Below, piece after piece: positions 16,890 to 26,012 of a stretch of DNA of 61,276 nucleotides. Both the position numbers and the translations under genes were made by a program. How positions within the stretch are numbered: the stretch's first letter is position 1; each line of letters opens with the position of its first letter. Below the pieces are notes generated by a model, which made no database searches, had not been told where the DNA came from, and was given only the letters and a program-made list of their open reading frames with translations. The stretch comes from Dehalococcoidia bacterium (GTDB taxonomy: Bacteria; Chloroflexota; Dehalococcoidia; Lucifugimonadales; UBA6952): NCBI GenBank assembly GCA_022450525.1, contig JAKUQA010000009.1, positions 1 to 61,276 on the forward strand, given 5' to 3'.

Positions 16890-18047
16890 ATGACCCTCAA
16901 TAAAAACCAGTATGAAGTTGTCATTATTGGAGGCGGAATTGTTGGATGTGCTGCATCCTATTTTTTAGCTAAACAAGGTGTACGTTCCCTAATTTTAGAA
17001 AGAGATACTGTTGCAGGCCATTCTTCAGGATTTGCGTTAGGCGGACTAAATCCTTTGGGAGGATTTGGCATACCCGGTCCCCTTAGTGAGTTTAGTTTAA
17101 AATCTTTTGATCTACATACCAATATTCATTCAGAATTGTTTGAAAATACTGGGGTAGATACTGAATATGATAGTCATCTCCACATTACTTTAGCTATATC
17201 TGATAAGGAATCAGTAGCAATCAAAGATAAACTAAAATGGCAACAAAATGTTAGCAAATTTAATGTTGAATGGAAATCAAAAGAAGACATATTAGCTATT
17301 GAGCCCAGAATTTCGCCTAATATTATTGGAGGTTCAATAATACAAAATGTCGCAACTGTTGATCCATATAAAACTACACTAGCCTTTTTAATGGGAGCAG
17401 AAAAGCTAGGTTCTCAAATAAAATATACGGAAGTAATCTCAGTAACTTTAGAAAAAGAAGGTTATTATAGGATTAAAACAAAGTCAGACAACCTCATTGC
17501 TGAGAAAGTTGTTTTTGCTATGGGCCCATGGACTCAATTTGCAAAAGAATGGACAGGGATAAATATCCCTGTAGAACCATTACGGGGTCAAATATTGAAA
17601 ATGAATATTGAAGGTCCTCCACTAACATATGTTTCATGGGGTTCAAATTATATAGTAACAAAATCTGATGATTTAATTTGGTTGGGTACCACTGAAGAAC
17701 GTGTTGGATTTAATGAAAAAACAACTAATGAAGCTAGAAAGTCCATGCTTGATTCTGTTCTATCTATCTTTCCATATTTATTAGATGCACAAGTTGTTGG
17801 ACATACAGCTTGTTTAAGACCATTAAGCCTTGATGGATTACCAATTTTAGGAACTACAGAAAAATCTGAAAATTTAATAATTTCTACTGGTGGAGGTAGA
17901 AAAGGTATATTATATGGCCCACTGATGGGAAAATTAACCTCTGAACTGGTTACTGGTTCTAATATTGATATGGATATATCAATGCTTAGTCCGGATAGGG
18001 TTTTTGAATATTCTCGAGAATCAGATAATGATCCATTTAGGTTTTAA
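16890..18047 (+). CDS. FAD-dependent amino acid/amine oxidoreductase (DAO family)
   Basis: This 385-residue flavoprotein has an N-terminal FAD Rossmann motif, VVIIGGGIVGCAASYFLAKQG, and a C-terminal signature in CLRPLSLDGLPILGTT and STGGGRKGILYGP. Glycine oxidase and sarcosine/D-amino acid dehydrogenases share this layout, and they oxidise a C-N bond to give a keto acid or imine. Substrate cannot be told from sequence. It is convergent with the TPP-enzyme gene, with a gap of 5 bases, and shares its 5' region with msrA, which is divergent. Confidence 0.85.
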   Translation: MTLNKNQYEVVIIGGGIVGCAASYFLAKQGVRSLILERDTVAGHSSGFALGGLNPLGGFGIPGPLSEFSLKSFDLHTNIHSELFENTGVDTEYDSHLHITLAISDKESVAIKDKLKWQQNVSKFNVEWKSKEDILAIEPRISPNIIGGSIIQNVATVDPYKTTLAFLMGAEKLGSQIKYTEVISVTLEKEGYYRIKTKSDNLIAEKVVFAMGPWTQFAKEWTGINIPVEPLRGQILKMNIEGPPLTYVSWGSNYIVTKSDDLIWLGTTEERVGFNEKTTNEARKSMLDSVLSIFPYLLDAQVVGHTACLRPLSLDGLPILGTTEKSENLIISTGGGRKGILYGPLMGKLTSELVTGSNIDMDISMLSPDRVFEYSRESDNDPFRF

Positions 18048-18052
18048 TGAAA

Positions 18053-19705
18053 TTACGAAAAAGCTCTTCTATTAGAAAAATCCTGTTCTTCACTAGTGAT
18101 AAATTCTAATAACGCAGCTTGTCCGTTTTCTGTAGCTGATTTAGCTCTCATAAAGGCATTTTGTATGTCTTCAGGATCAGTTACTTTTTCAGCCCAACCG
18201 TCCATTGCCTTAGCTAGACCCGTATAATCTCCTTTAAGGTCTCGGGTATTATATATATCATGAGAACCTTGCATGTTGTTTATTTCAATAGCCATTGTAT
18301 TGTTATTAAATACAACTGTGAGCGTTGGAATATTAGATCTAACAGCAGTTTCAAAATCTAAACCTATCATACCAAACGCTGCATCACCCATAAAATTTAC
18401 ACAAAATTTCTCAGGTTCAGCTAGTTTGGCACCAATGATTAGTCCAAGTCCTGTACCTAATCCGTGGGATTTACCCCAACCAATATAAGTCCTTGGCCCA
18501 TCAGATTTGTAAAAAGGCATTATTTGATCGCGAGGACTACCTGAATCATGTGTAACAATTGTTTTACTAGGATCAGTAACTTTCATAAATTCATTAATCA
18601 CACGATAAGGTGTCATAGGAACTTCTTTAGAATCTAATTTATGTTCCCATTTTTTCAACCAATCTGTTTTAAGTACCTCGATATTTTTTACAGTTTCATT
18701 GTATTTTTCAATGTTATTATTTTTTTGTATATCTTTGATTGCATCAATTAATTGACGTAATACTAATTTGCAATCTCCAATTACTGCATTTTTTATATCA
18801 TAACTTTTTGAAATATCTCTTGGATCATTTGTTATCTGTAACAATGTTTTACCTTGAGGTATGGTTGTTGTCATACCATGCTTTGTAAAGCTTGTTCCAA
18901 TTCCTAATACTACGTCTGATGTATCAATATAATGATAAACTGCATCATTCATTACACCTGATGAACTCCCGAGTGATAAAGGATGAATTTCTGAAAATGC
19001 ACTTTTACCAGCCATAGTTGTAGTCACTGCAATACCAGAAAGCTCAGCTAATTCTTCTAATTCAGAAGTTGCTTCTGAATATAATACTCCTTGACCTGCA
19101 TATATAACTGGGTTTTTAGCACCTAAGAGTATTTTAGCAATTTTATCAACGTCTGATGGATTTCCTTGTGAGATTATGGAAGGAGTAGTGGAGTAACCTT
19201 TTAATAATTCAGCAGAAACTTCTGCTTCTCCTACATCAGTTGGTATTTCAACAAGTACAGGACCTGGCCTCCCCATCCGAATATTAGCAAAGGCTCTTCG
19301 CATTGTATCAACTACTTTACCAGGATAATTGATTTGTTCTGCATATTTTGTGATAGTAGCAAAACTTTCAATAGAACTAAAGTTGGGAAATATTCTATCC
19401 CGATCTGTGGGGTGTCCTAGGGGTAGTAATAACATTGGTACTGAATCTGAATATGCTGTAGCTATGCCAGAATATGCATTTTCTGCTCCAGGACCATATT
19501 GCATTGCAAATACTCCCAACGGAGATCCATTATTTATTCGTGAAAACCCATCTGCTATACCTACTCCTGCACGTTCTTGACGACAAATGATAGGTTTTAT
19601 ACCTATTTTTGCAGCTGATTCAATCATATTTGTTGTTGGAAATGCTGAAAGGTAATTTATACCTTCAATTTTTAATATTTCTGCAATTATATCTAAGGTT
19701 TTCAC
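18053..19705 (-). CDS. TPP-dependent decarboxylase/lyase (oxalyl-CoA decarboxylase-like)
   Basis: This 550-residue enzyme has the three-domain fold of acetolactate synthase relatives. The N-terminal Pyr domain has the activating glutamate in CRQERAGVGIADG. The C-terminal PP domain has the TPP/Mg motif GDAAFGMIGLDFETAVR...NN, with GDA rather than GDG. A GDSAF variant is typical of oxalyl-CoA decarboxylase/2-hydroxyacyl-CoA lyase, so a C-C lyase or decarboxylase acting on an acyl substrate is likely. No FAD-specific feature is certain. It is one of three paralogous TPP enzymes in the window. Confidence 0.8.
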   Translation of the reverse strand: MKTLDIIAEILKIEGINYLSAFPTTNMIESAAKIGIKPIICRQERAGVGIADGFSRINNGSPLGVFAMQYGPGAENAYSGIATAYSDSVPMLLLPLGHPTDRDRIFPNFSSIESFATITKYAEQINYPGKVVDTMRRAFANIRMGRPGPVLVEIPTDVGEAEVSAELLKGYSTTPSIISQGNPSDVDKIAKILLGAKNPVIYAGQGVLYSEATSELEELAELSGIAVTTTMAGKSAFSEIHPLSLGSSSGVMNDAVYHYIDTSDVVLGIGTSFTKHGMTTTIPQGKTLLQITNDPRDISKSYDIKNAVIGDCKLVLRQLIDAIKDIQKNNNIEKYNETVKNIEVLKTDWLKKWEHKLDSKEVPMTPYRVINEFMKVTDPSKTIVTHDSGSPRDQIMPFYKSDGPRTYIGWGKSHGLGTGLGLIIGAKLAEPEKFCVNFMGDAAFGMIGLDFETAVRSNIPTLTVVFNNNTMAIEINNMQGSHDIYNTRDLKGDYTGLAKAMDGWAEKVTDPEDIQNAFMRAKSATENGQAALLEFITSEEQDFSNRRAFS

Positions 19706-19794
19706 TGTTTAACTCCTTAATATAAGTCATACTTTTAAAATAATAGTAGTAGTATTTCGTTGATAAATCTAGTAACTTTTTGTTAGAGTTTTGG

Positions 19795-19812
19795 CAATAT
19801 TAAAAAATATTG
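19795..19812 (+). repeat. Small inverted repeat before nucleoside hydrolase
   Basis: CAATATT (19795-19801) and AATATTG (19806-19812) are perfect 7-base arms around a 4-base spacer, directly upstream of the AAGGTG ribosome site of the next gene. It could be an RNA hairpin influencing initiation or simply AT-rich coincidence. Confidence 0.25.
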
Positions 19813-19825
19813 ATAAGGTGAAAAA

Positions 19826-20725
19826 ATGAAACAGCCAGTAATAATAGATTGTGATCCTGGAACGGATGATGCAATAGCATTATTTCTTGCATTAAATAAC
19901 CCCGATTGGGACATACTTGGAATAACAATTACAGGGGGAAATGCTTCATTGACAGATTGTGTAAAAAATACGTTGTATTTATTGGATACCACTAACAACA
20001 CTCACATTCCTGTCATACCTGGTGCATCTAATGCGATTAAAAGACAATTTCGATATGGATATGATTATCATGGGCTTAATGGTATGGGTGTAGATACAGA
20101 GGGCTATCATGTAGATTATCAATTGGATGCTATTAGTTTCATAACATCTCAAATAGAAAATTCTGTTGAACCCGTTAAAATTATTGCTTTAGGTCCGTTG
20201 ACAAACATAGCTAAAACATTTCAACAAAACCAAGATTTATTAAAGAAAGTTGATGAAATAATTGTTATGGGAGGAGCATTTGGCAAGGGTAATATTACAC
20301 CTCACTCAGAGTTTAATTTTTATAATGACCCTGAAGCAGCCAGTCTTGTATTAAATTTAAAAAAGAATATTACTTTAATCACACTAAATTCTTTAGAAAA
20401 TGTTTTTTTAAATCAAGAACAATGTAAGCTCTTAATGACCGAAAGTGTATATGGAAAAGTAACAGAATTAATATTAAGCAAATGGTTTGAATTTAGGGGG
20501 GAATTGAGTAATAGAGGATATGAACCATGTGATGTTATTGCGGTTGCTGTATCTATGATTCCAGATATCTGTGATTATGAACAGGGTTCTGTACGTATCA
20601 ATTGTAGTTATGATGATTATGCAGGAGCATCAGAATTTATTAAAGGCCAAGGAAAAATCAGACACGCAATTAATATAAATACAGATAGATTTATAAAACT
20701 GATTAGAGATTCTTTTTCTCACTAA
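19826..20725 (+). CDS. Nucleoside hydrolase (inosine-uridine preferring type)
   Basis: This 299-residue enzyme hydrolyses the N-glycosidic bond of ribonucleosides. The Ca-binding signature DCDPGTDDAIA is at the N-terminus. The second ligand loop ITGGN, the VMGGAF strand and PHSEFNFYNDPEAA (substrate-ribose and metal contacts) are all present. The late ligand appears as CDVIAVAV. Start ATG 19826 with AAGGTG upstream. Its last four bases overlap the convergent enolase-superfamily gene. A role in nucleoside salvage or scavenging is likely. Confidence 0.92.
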   Translation: MKQPVIIDCDPGTDDAIALFLALNNPDWDILGITITGGNASLTDCVKNTLYLLDTTNNTHIPVIPGASNAIKRQFRYGYDYHGLNGMGVDTEGYHVDYQLDAISFITSQIENSVEPVKIIALGPLTNIAKTFQQNQDLLKKVDEIIVMGGAFGKGNITPHSEFNFYNDPEAASLVLNLKKNITLITLNSLENVFLNQEQCKLLMTESVYGKVTELILSKWFEFRGELSNRGYEPCDVIAVAVSMIPDICDYEQGSVRINCSYDDYAGASEFIKGQGKIRHAININTDRFIKLIRDSFSH

Positions 20726-21903
20726 CTTACTATATGATCTTTTATAACTTTATTATCCAGCTCAACACCTAATCCTGGACCTTTTGGAATTTGAATAAAT
20801 CCATCTTTGAACTCAATAGGTTCTTTGAATATTTTTTTATGTAATGGACCTTGATTTGCTTCAGTTATCATGAAATTAGGAGAACATGCAGCAACTTGCA
20901 AAGCTGCAGCAGCAGCTATTGGGCCACAATACATATGCGGTGCAATAACGGCATAGCTGGCTTCAGCAATACCTGCAACCTTTTTGCCAACCATAATCCC
21001 ACCGCATTGTCCAATATCAATTTGTATAATTTGTGCAGCTTGCTTTCTAATTATTTCTGAAAATTGGAAAATAGTTGCTAGTCTTTCACCAGTTGCAATA
21101 GGAATACTTGTATGAGCAGCTACTCTTGCCATCTCATCAATATTTTCTGGTGGAACAGGTTCTTCAAACCAAAATGGTTGGTATGGTTCTATGGCCTTAG
21201 CAACCCTAATAGCACTATAAGTAGTAAGTTGGCCATGAGTTCCAAGACCAACTTCAAGTTCGTTACCTACAGCAGATCGGATACTTTTAAATATATTTTC
21301 ACAATAAGTTATTTCTGGTAATCCAATATCTCTTGCTGGTCCTTGAATTGGATGAAAAGGGTCGAATTTACAAGCAGAGTTACCATCTTTCAATAAGTTT
21401 TCAGCAATTTTCCCAGCATTCTCTGCTTTCCCTTCTGGTATAGGAGGCATATAAGCATAAGCTCTCAGCTTGTCCCAATATTTACCACCTAGCAGATTAT
21501 ATATTGGTTGATTAGTTGCCTTACCTACTATATCCCAAAGAGCCATTTCAATTCCTGATAAAACCATTCCGTAATGCATACTTGGTAATCGATAATCATG
21601 ACGACCTGCATACATGTCGTACCAAATTTTCTCAATATTAAATGGATCTTGGCCTATGACAAAAGCCTCTACAGTCTCATGGACTAATTTTATTTGAGAT
21701 TGAAAGGTATCTGATGTCATATCTCCAGTAAAAGAGCTTCCTGTTACTTTTTCTCCAATACCTATAATACCTTCATCTGTTGTAAGTTCTAAAATTAGGA
21801 AAAATTTTCCACCTACATACCACCTAATTGTTGGGTCTCCACCACCTGATCTTTCACCGGGTTCATTTTCAACCACATAGGTTTTTACTCCAGTAACCTT
21901 CAT
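20722..21903 (-). CDS. Enolase-superfamily dehydratase (mandelate racemase/galactonate dehydratase-like), first metal ligand changed
   Basis: This 393-residue protein has the capping and barrel domains of the mandelate racemase group. KFDPF (Lys179), WFEEPV (Glu247/248) and ATGERL (Glu273) align with DgoD-type enzymes. The expected first metal ligand, Asp in DFHGR, reads G221-THGQ here, so that aspartate is replaced by glycine. A related active site may still bind Mg through other residues, or the enzyme may have a different reaction. It probably acts on an acid sugar or hydroxy acid. It is convergent with the nucleoside hydrolase gene. Confidence 0.82.
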   Translation of the reverse strand: MKVTGVKTYVVENEPGERSGGGDPTIRWYVGGKFFLILELTTDEGIIGIGEKVTGSSFTGDMTSDTFQSQIKLVHETVEAFVIGQDPFNIEKIWYDMYAGRHDYRLPSMHYGMVLSGIEMALWDIVGKATNQPIYNLLGGKYWDKLRAYAYMPPIPEGKAENAGKIAENLLKDGNSACKFDPFHPIQGPARDIGLPEITYCENIFKSIRSAVGNELEVGLGTHGQLTTYSAIRVAKAIEPYQPFWFEEPVPPENIDEMARVAAHTSIPIATGERLATIFQFSEIIRKQAAQIIQIDIGQCGGIMVGKKVAGIAEASYAVIAPHMYCGPIAAAAALQVAACSPNFMITEANQGPLHKKIFKEPIEFKDGFIQIPKGPGLGVELDNKVIKDHIVS

Positions 21904-21930
21904 TATTATCTCCTTAAAATATTTATAAGT

Positions 21931-23175
21931 TTATTGCTTTTCTTTTAATAAGTTTATTGCTTTTATTCTATCTATAATTGGTGGGTGAGAGTATTGAAAA
22001 AAAACTAATAGTGGGTGTGGTGATAAATTTGAGAGATTTTTTTCAGCTAATTTTTTCAAACCCGAAATTAAATAATTTTTGTCTTTAGTAGTTTCTACAG
22101 ACCATTTATCTGCTTGGTATTCATTTTTTCTAGATATAAATTGTAAGACTGGTGATAGTATTAAATTTATAGGAGTAAACAATAAACCAAAAAATATTAT
22201 ACTTGCATAGATCGAAACTTCTTTCATATAGAAAGCTTCAAAAAGAAGACTATTTTCAATAAATAACGATAGAAGGAAAAACATCACACCTGTATTAATT
22301 ATGCTTAAAATTGTCGATGTAATTATATGTTTCTTTTTACTATGCCCCACTTCATGAGCAATAACAGAAACTATTTCCTGTTCATTTAATTGATCAATCA
22401 AGGTGTCAAATAACGCTATACGTTTTGTTTTACCAAATCCAGTAAAAAATGCATTAGAATGATTACTTCTTTTTGAACCGTCAATTACAAAAATGTTACC
22501 AAAAGTAAAATTAACTGATTTAGTATATTCAATAATTAAATTTCTCAATTCACTATCTTCTAAAGGGGTGAATTTATTAAAAATTGGCATTATCCATATA
22601 GGTGCAATAACTTGGATGATCAGTGAAATAATGATAATAAATATCCAGGCATATATCCATGCAAATGCCCCAGAGTACCCAAAGAAAAACAATATACCTG
22701 CAATTAAAGGAGCTCCAATTGCTATTGAAAGAATGAGGCTTTTTATAGTATCTGTGATATAAGTGGATAGTGTCATTTTATTGAAACCAAATTTTTCTTC
22801 AATAACAAATGTTCCATATAAATCAAAAGGTAAACTTAGTAACATACTTAGTCCACTCAATATGAATATGAAAAGAATCCCATTAATAATTTCATTAAAT
22901 TCTAATGTTCGAATAATTTGATCGACAAAATTAAATCCACCACTGAACCAAAAAATCATCATAGCAATAATTTGTGTCAAATTGACTACCAATGAAAATT
23001 TAGATCTTGTTAAAGTGTATTCCTGTGATTTTTTATATTCTTGAGAATCGTATATATCCTCTAGTCCATTAGGTGGGGTGGTATTAATAGATCTAATATT
23101 TAAAATAGTTAATATTGTATCAATAATAAATTCTAAAATAATTGCTATTAAAATAATCCAAAACAAAATATTCAT
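21931..23175 (-). CDS. M48 zinc metalloprotease, CAAX protease 1 (Ste24)-like
   Basis: This 414-residue integral membrane metalloprotease has HEVGH near residue 280 and a downstream Glu ligand in NEYQADKWS. There are about seven hydrophobic segments, matching Ste24-type proteases that process or degrade proteins in the membrane. The N-terminal domain containing DLYGTFVIEEKFGFNK is the typical peptidase_M48_N region. It precedes the enolase-type gene and follows the M42 peptidase gene on the same strand. Substrates in bacteria of this kind are not known. Confidence 0.9.
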   Translation of the reverse strand: MNILFWIILIAIILEFIIDTILTILNIRSINTTPPNGLEDIYDSQEYKKSQEYTLTRSKFSLVVNLTQIIAMMIFWFSGGFNFVDQIIRTLEFNEIINGILFIFILSGLSMLLSLPFDLYGTFVIEEKFGFNKMTLSTYITDTIKSLILSIAIGAPLIAGILFFFGYSGAFAWIYAWIFIIIISLIIQVIAPIWIMPIFNKFTPLEDSELRNLIIEYTKSVNFTFGNIFVIDGSKRSNHSNAFFTGFGKTKRIALFDTLIDQLNEQEIVSVIAHEVGHSKKKHIITSTILSIINTGVMFFLLSLFIENSLLFEAFYMKEVSIYASIIFFGLLFTPINLILSPVLQFISRKNEYQADKWSVETTKDKNYLISGLKKLAEKNLSNLSPHPLLVFFQYSHPPIIDRIKAINLLKEKQ

Positions 23176-23196
23176 TTAATACAAACCTTTAATAAA

Positions 23197-24279
23197 TTAA
23201 TCAAAAGATTTAATTGATTTGACAGTAGTCTCATCTAAATTTTCAACTAAGTTTTTAACTAACATTTTTGCTTTAATAAAATCATTAAGATCTATTATTC
23301 CATTATGGCTGTGTAGATATCTTGTGGGAATTCCTATATTAATTGCAGGAATACCACCAAAAGACTTTTGTGCAGCTGCACCATCTTCCCCATAACCTGA
23401 GATTACAGAAAATTGTATTGGAATATTGAGGTTTTTTGCTGTATCAATACAAAAATCGCGTAGTTTTAAATTTGGGATCATTGAACTGTCATGAAGAAAT
23501 ATAGAAGGACCAGCACCTACTTTTTCTTGAGCTAAGTTTGGATTCATACCTGGATAATCCCCAGCAACTCCAACTTCTAGATTAATATTTATATCTGGTG
23601 CAATGGTATAACTGCTTGTAATAGCGCCTCTAAGCCCTACTTCTTCTTGTACTGTACATGAACCAAAAACATTATTGGGCAATTTTTTACTATCCAAAGA
23701 ATTTAATGTTTCAATTAGTAAGGCAACGCCAACTCGATCATCCCAAGCTTTACCTAACAATAGATTATCACTATTAAGGAATTCAAATGAACTATCTGGA
23801 CTTATTGGGTCTCCTGGTAATATCCCTAACCTTTCTTCAGCATCTTGTTTATTTTTTGCCCCGACATCAATAAATAGATTATCTTTTGGAAATATTTGTT
23901 TACGTTCTGTTTCAGTCATAACATGTACTGTTTTGATTCCAGTTACCCCTTTAATATTTCCTGACTTGGTCATAATTATCCAGCGTTGATTTACTATTGA
24001 CTGGTCTAACCAACCACCTAATGTTTGAAATTTGATAAATCCTTCTTCAGTTATATATCTAACCATTAAACCTAATTCATCCATATGTGCAGATAGCATT
24101 ATTTTCGGTGACTGTTTGTCTTTTTCAATTTTACAAATTAAGGAACCTAGGCCATCCGTATCAATACTAATTTCAGGATTGGTTATTTCTTCACGAATAA
24201 TTTGTCTAATTTGTCCTTCAAATCCAGTAGGACCATGACCATTTGATAATTTTTCTAATAATTTAATAGTTTTGTTCAT
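23197..24279 (-). CDS. M42-family aminopeptidase (TET/FrvX-like)
   Basis: This 360-residue di-zinc aminopeptidase of the TET family normally forms large tetrahedral complexes in the cytosol that degrade peptides. Metal and catalytic motifs are SAHMDELGL, KAWDDRVGVALLIE (bridging Asp), TVQEEVGLRGA (catalytic Glu-Glu), LEVGVAGD and IGIPTRYLHSHNG. All expected residues look intact. The M48 gene follows after 21 bases, so an operon of two proteases is likely. Confidence 0.92.
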   Translation of the reverse strand: MNKTIKLLEKLSNGHGPTGFEGQIRQIIREEITNPEISIDTDGLGSLICKIEKDKQSPKIMLSAHMDELGLMVRYITEEGFIKFQTLGGWLDQSIVNQRWIIMTKSGNIKGVTGIKTVHVMTETERKQIFPKDNLFIDVGAKNKQDAEERLGILPGDPISPDSSFEFLNSDNLLLGKAWDDRVGVALLIETLNSLDSKKLPNNVFGSCTVQEEVGLRGAITSSYTIAPDININLEVGVAGDYPGMNPNLAQEKVGAGPSIFLHDSSMIPNLKLRDFCIDTAKNLNIPIQFSVISGYGEDGAAAQKSFGGIPAINIGIPTRYLHSHNGIIDLNDFIKAKMLVKNLVENLDETTVKSIKSFD

Positions 24280-24408
24280 TTCGTACTCCTTGTAATAAAC
24301 AGTAAAAATTATTACATTTAGGCTTACATTTTATAGTTAATAAAATAACACATTATGACAAAATTATATTTAATTTTGCCATAATCTCAGGTAAGAAAGG
24401 TGATTATT

Positions 24409-25422
24409 GTGGATGAATTGAAAAACAGAGCTTTGATATTAAATTCTCGCCCTGATGGATATCCTGATGAGTCTAACTTTAAGTTAATTGAAATTGATAT
24501 TCCAGAATTAAACCCTGGAGAATTTATTGTTAAAATTCTTTGGTTATCTGTTGACCCATATATGCGGGGTAGGATGAGTGATAAAAAATCATATGCACCT
24601 TCTGTTGAAATCGGCGATGTTATGGTTGGGGGTGCAGTAGGTAAAATTATTTCAAGCCGAAATACCGAATTTGAAGTTGGGGATTTGGTTGAAGGTCGAT
24701 TTGGATGGCAAGAGTATGCTATTTCAAATGGGATGAATGCAAGAAAATTAACAATAAATGAATCCGACATATCAAAAGCTTTAGGTGCTTTAGGTATGCC
24801 AGGTTTGACTGCATATTTTGGACTATTTTCCTTAGGGAGGCCTATCCCAAACGATACTGTTGTAATATCTGCTGCTTCTGGAGCTGTAGGAGCAGTTGTC
24901 GGACAATTAGCAAAATTGTCTGGCTGTAAAGTTGTTGGTATTGTTGGTTCAGACCCTAAGGCAATGTATATAAAAAATGAATTAAATTTTGATTATGTTA
25001 TTAACTATAAAAAAGAAGATGTATGTAAAAGATTACTAGAGATTTGTCCTAATGGTATCGATATATATTTTGATAATGTCGGTGGTGAGATTTTAGAAGC
25101 AGTTTTAGAAAACCTTGCATTTAGAGCTCGTATCGTTGTTTGTGGTCAAATTGCTCAATATAATTTAGCCAATGATGAAGTTGCTCATGGGATAACAAAT
25201 TTTCGGAATATACTTACTAATCAGGCAACTGTTGAAGGATTTATTGTAAGTAGATTTGCTTCAGATTTTCCACAAGCATATTCTTTTTTAGAAAGATTAT
25301 ATACCGATGGCAAATTAAAAACTAAGGAAGATATTATAATTAATTTAGAGAATACTCCTGAGGCATTGTTACGTGTATTAACTGGAAAAAATTTTGGTAA
25401 GCAAATTGTGCAAATAGTATAG
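24409..25422 (+). CDS. MDR-type NADP-dependent oxidoreductase (CurA/PTGR-like)
   Basis: This is a zinc-independent medium-chain reductase that saturates C=C bonds of alpha,beta-unsaturated carbonyls in relatives such as leukotriene B4 dehydrogenase. N-terminal catalytic-domain features are LSVDPYMRGRM and GDLVEG. The cofactor Rossmann has SAASGAVGAVVGQLAK, and FDNVGGE is the family signature. GTG 24409 is chosen because the AGAAAGG site at 24394-24400 is eight bases away; it would fall inside the codon at the alternative in-frame GTG 24400. It leads a four-gene set with short gaps. Confidence 0.85.
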   Translation: MDELKNRALILNSRPDGYPDESNFKLIEIDIPELNPGEFIVKILWLSVDPYMRGRMSDKKSYAPSVEIGDVMVGGAVGKIISSRNTEFEVGDLVEGRFGWQEYAISNGMNARKLTINESDISKALGALGMPGLTAYFGLFSLGRPIPNDTVVISAASGAVGAVVGQLAKLSGCKVVGIVGSDPKAMYIKNELNFDYVINYKKEDVCKRLLEICPNGIDIYFDNVGGEILEAVLENLAFRARIVVCGQIAQYNLANDEVAHGITNFRNILTNQATVEGFIVSRFASDFPQAYSFLERLYTDGKLKTKEDIIINLENTPEALLRVLTGKNFGKQIVQIV

Positions 25423-25432
25423 GGGAAATAGT

Positions 25433-25990
25433 ATGACAAGAGTGAAAGAAATTAGGGAAACTACAGATACTTCTTTAGAGGTACACCAAATTATAGATAA
25501 ATTGAAAGAATCATATAATGGTCGTATTGTTGGTCCATATAGGGTTTTATTATATAAACCAAAGTTAGCAGAAGTTGTATGCAATACTGCAGATCAAATT
25601 AGAAAAGAGACAACGTTAGAGAGTGAAGTAAGAGAATTGGTGACAATAATCGTAGCACGTCAAATTGATTGTGTTTATGTTTGGTCTGCTCATCAACCAG
25701 GAGCATTACAATCAGGTGTTCCTACTGAAGTGATTGATTCAATAGAAAAAAAACATGAAATTAATTATAAATTATTATCAAATAGACAAAAGATTGCTGT
25801 AGATTTTACAATTGAATTAATAAAAAATAATAGGGTTAGTGATCAATTGTTTCAAACTGCACAAAAAGCTTTTGGAATTGAAGGTGTGGTTGATTTAGCT
25901 TCGACTATCGGTCAATATTATATGCTTGGTTCTGTACTAAATTCATTTGAGGTTGATCCTGACCCGGATAGACCTGTATTATCAGTTTAA
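25433..25990 (+). CDS. Carboxymuconolactone decarboxylase family protein
   Basis: This 185-residue all-helical protein belongs to the CMD/AhpD-like fold, usually an oligomer. The pattern RELVTIIVARQIDCVYVWSAHQPGALQSG is characteristic of this group. The peroxidase CxxC pair of AhpD is absent; only a single cysteine (Cys80 region) is present, so peroxidase activity is unlikely. The gene sits 10 bases after the oxidoreductase and 22 before the NHL gene in one transcript. The reaction may be decarboxylation or lactone opening of the pathway substrate. Confidence 0.8.
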   Translation: MTRVKEIRETTDTSLEVHQIIDKLKESYNGRIVGPYRVLLYKPKLAEVVCNTADQIRKETTLESEVRELVTIIVARQIDCVYVWSAHQPGALQSGVPTEVIDSIEKKHEINYKLLSNRQKIAVDFTIELIKNNRVSDQLFQTAQKAFGIEGVVDLASTIGQYYMLGSVLNSFEVDPDPDRPVLSV

Positions 25991-26012
25991 AACGATTATA
26001 AGGGGGGAAATT

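Noticed and set aside
25947..26012. Longer N-terminus for the NHL protein.
   Set aside because: It overlaps the CMD gene and has no ribosome site; AAGGGGGGA sits before ATG 26013.
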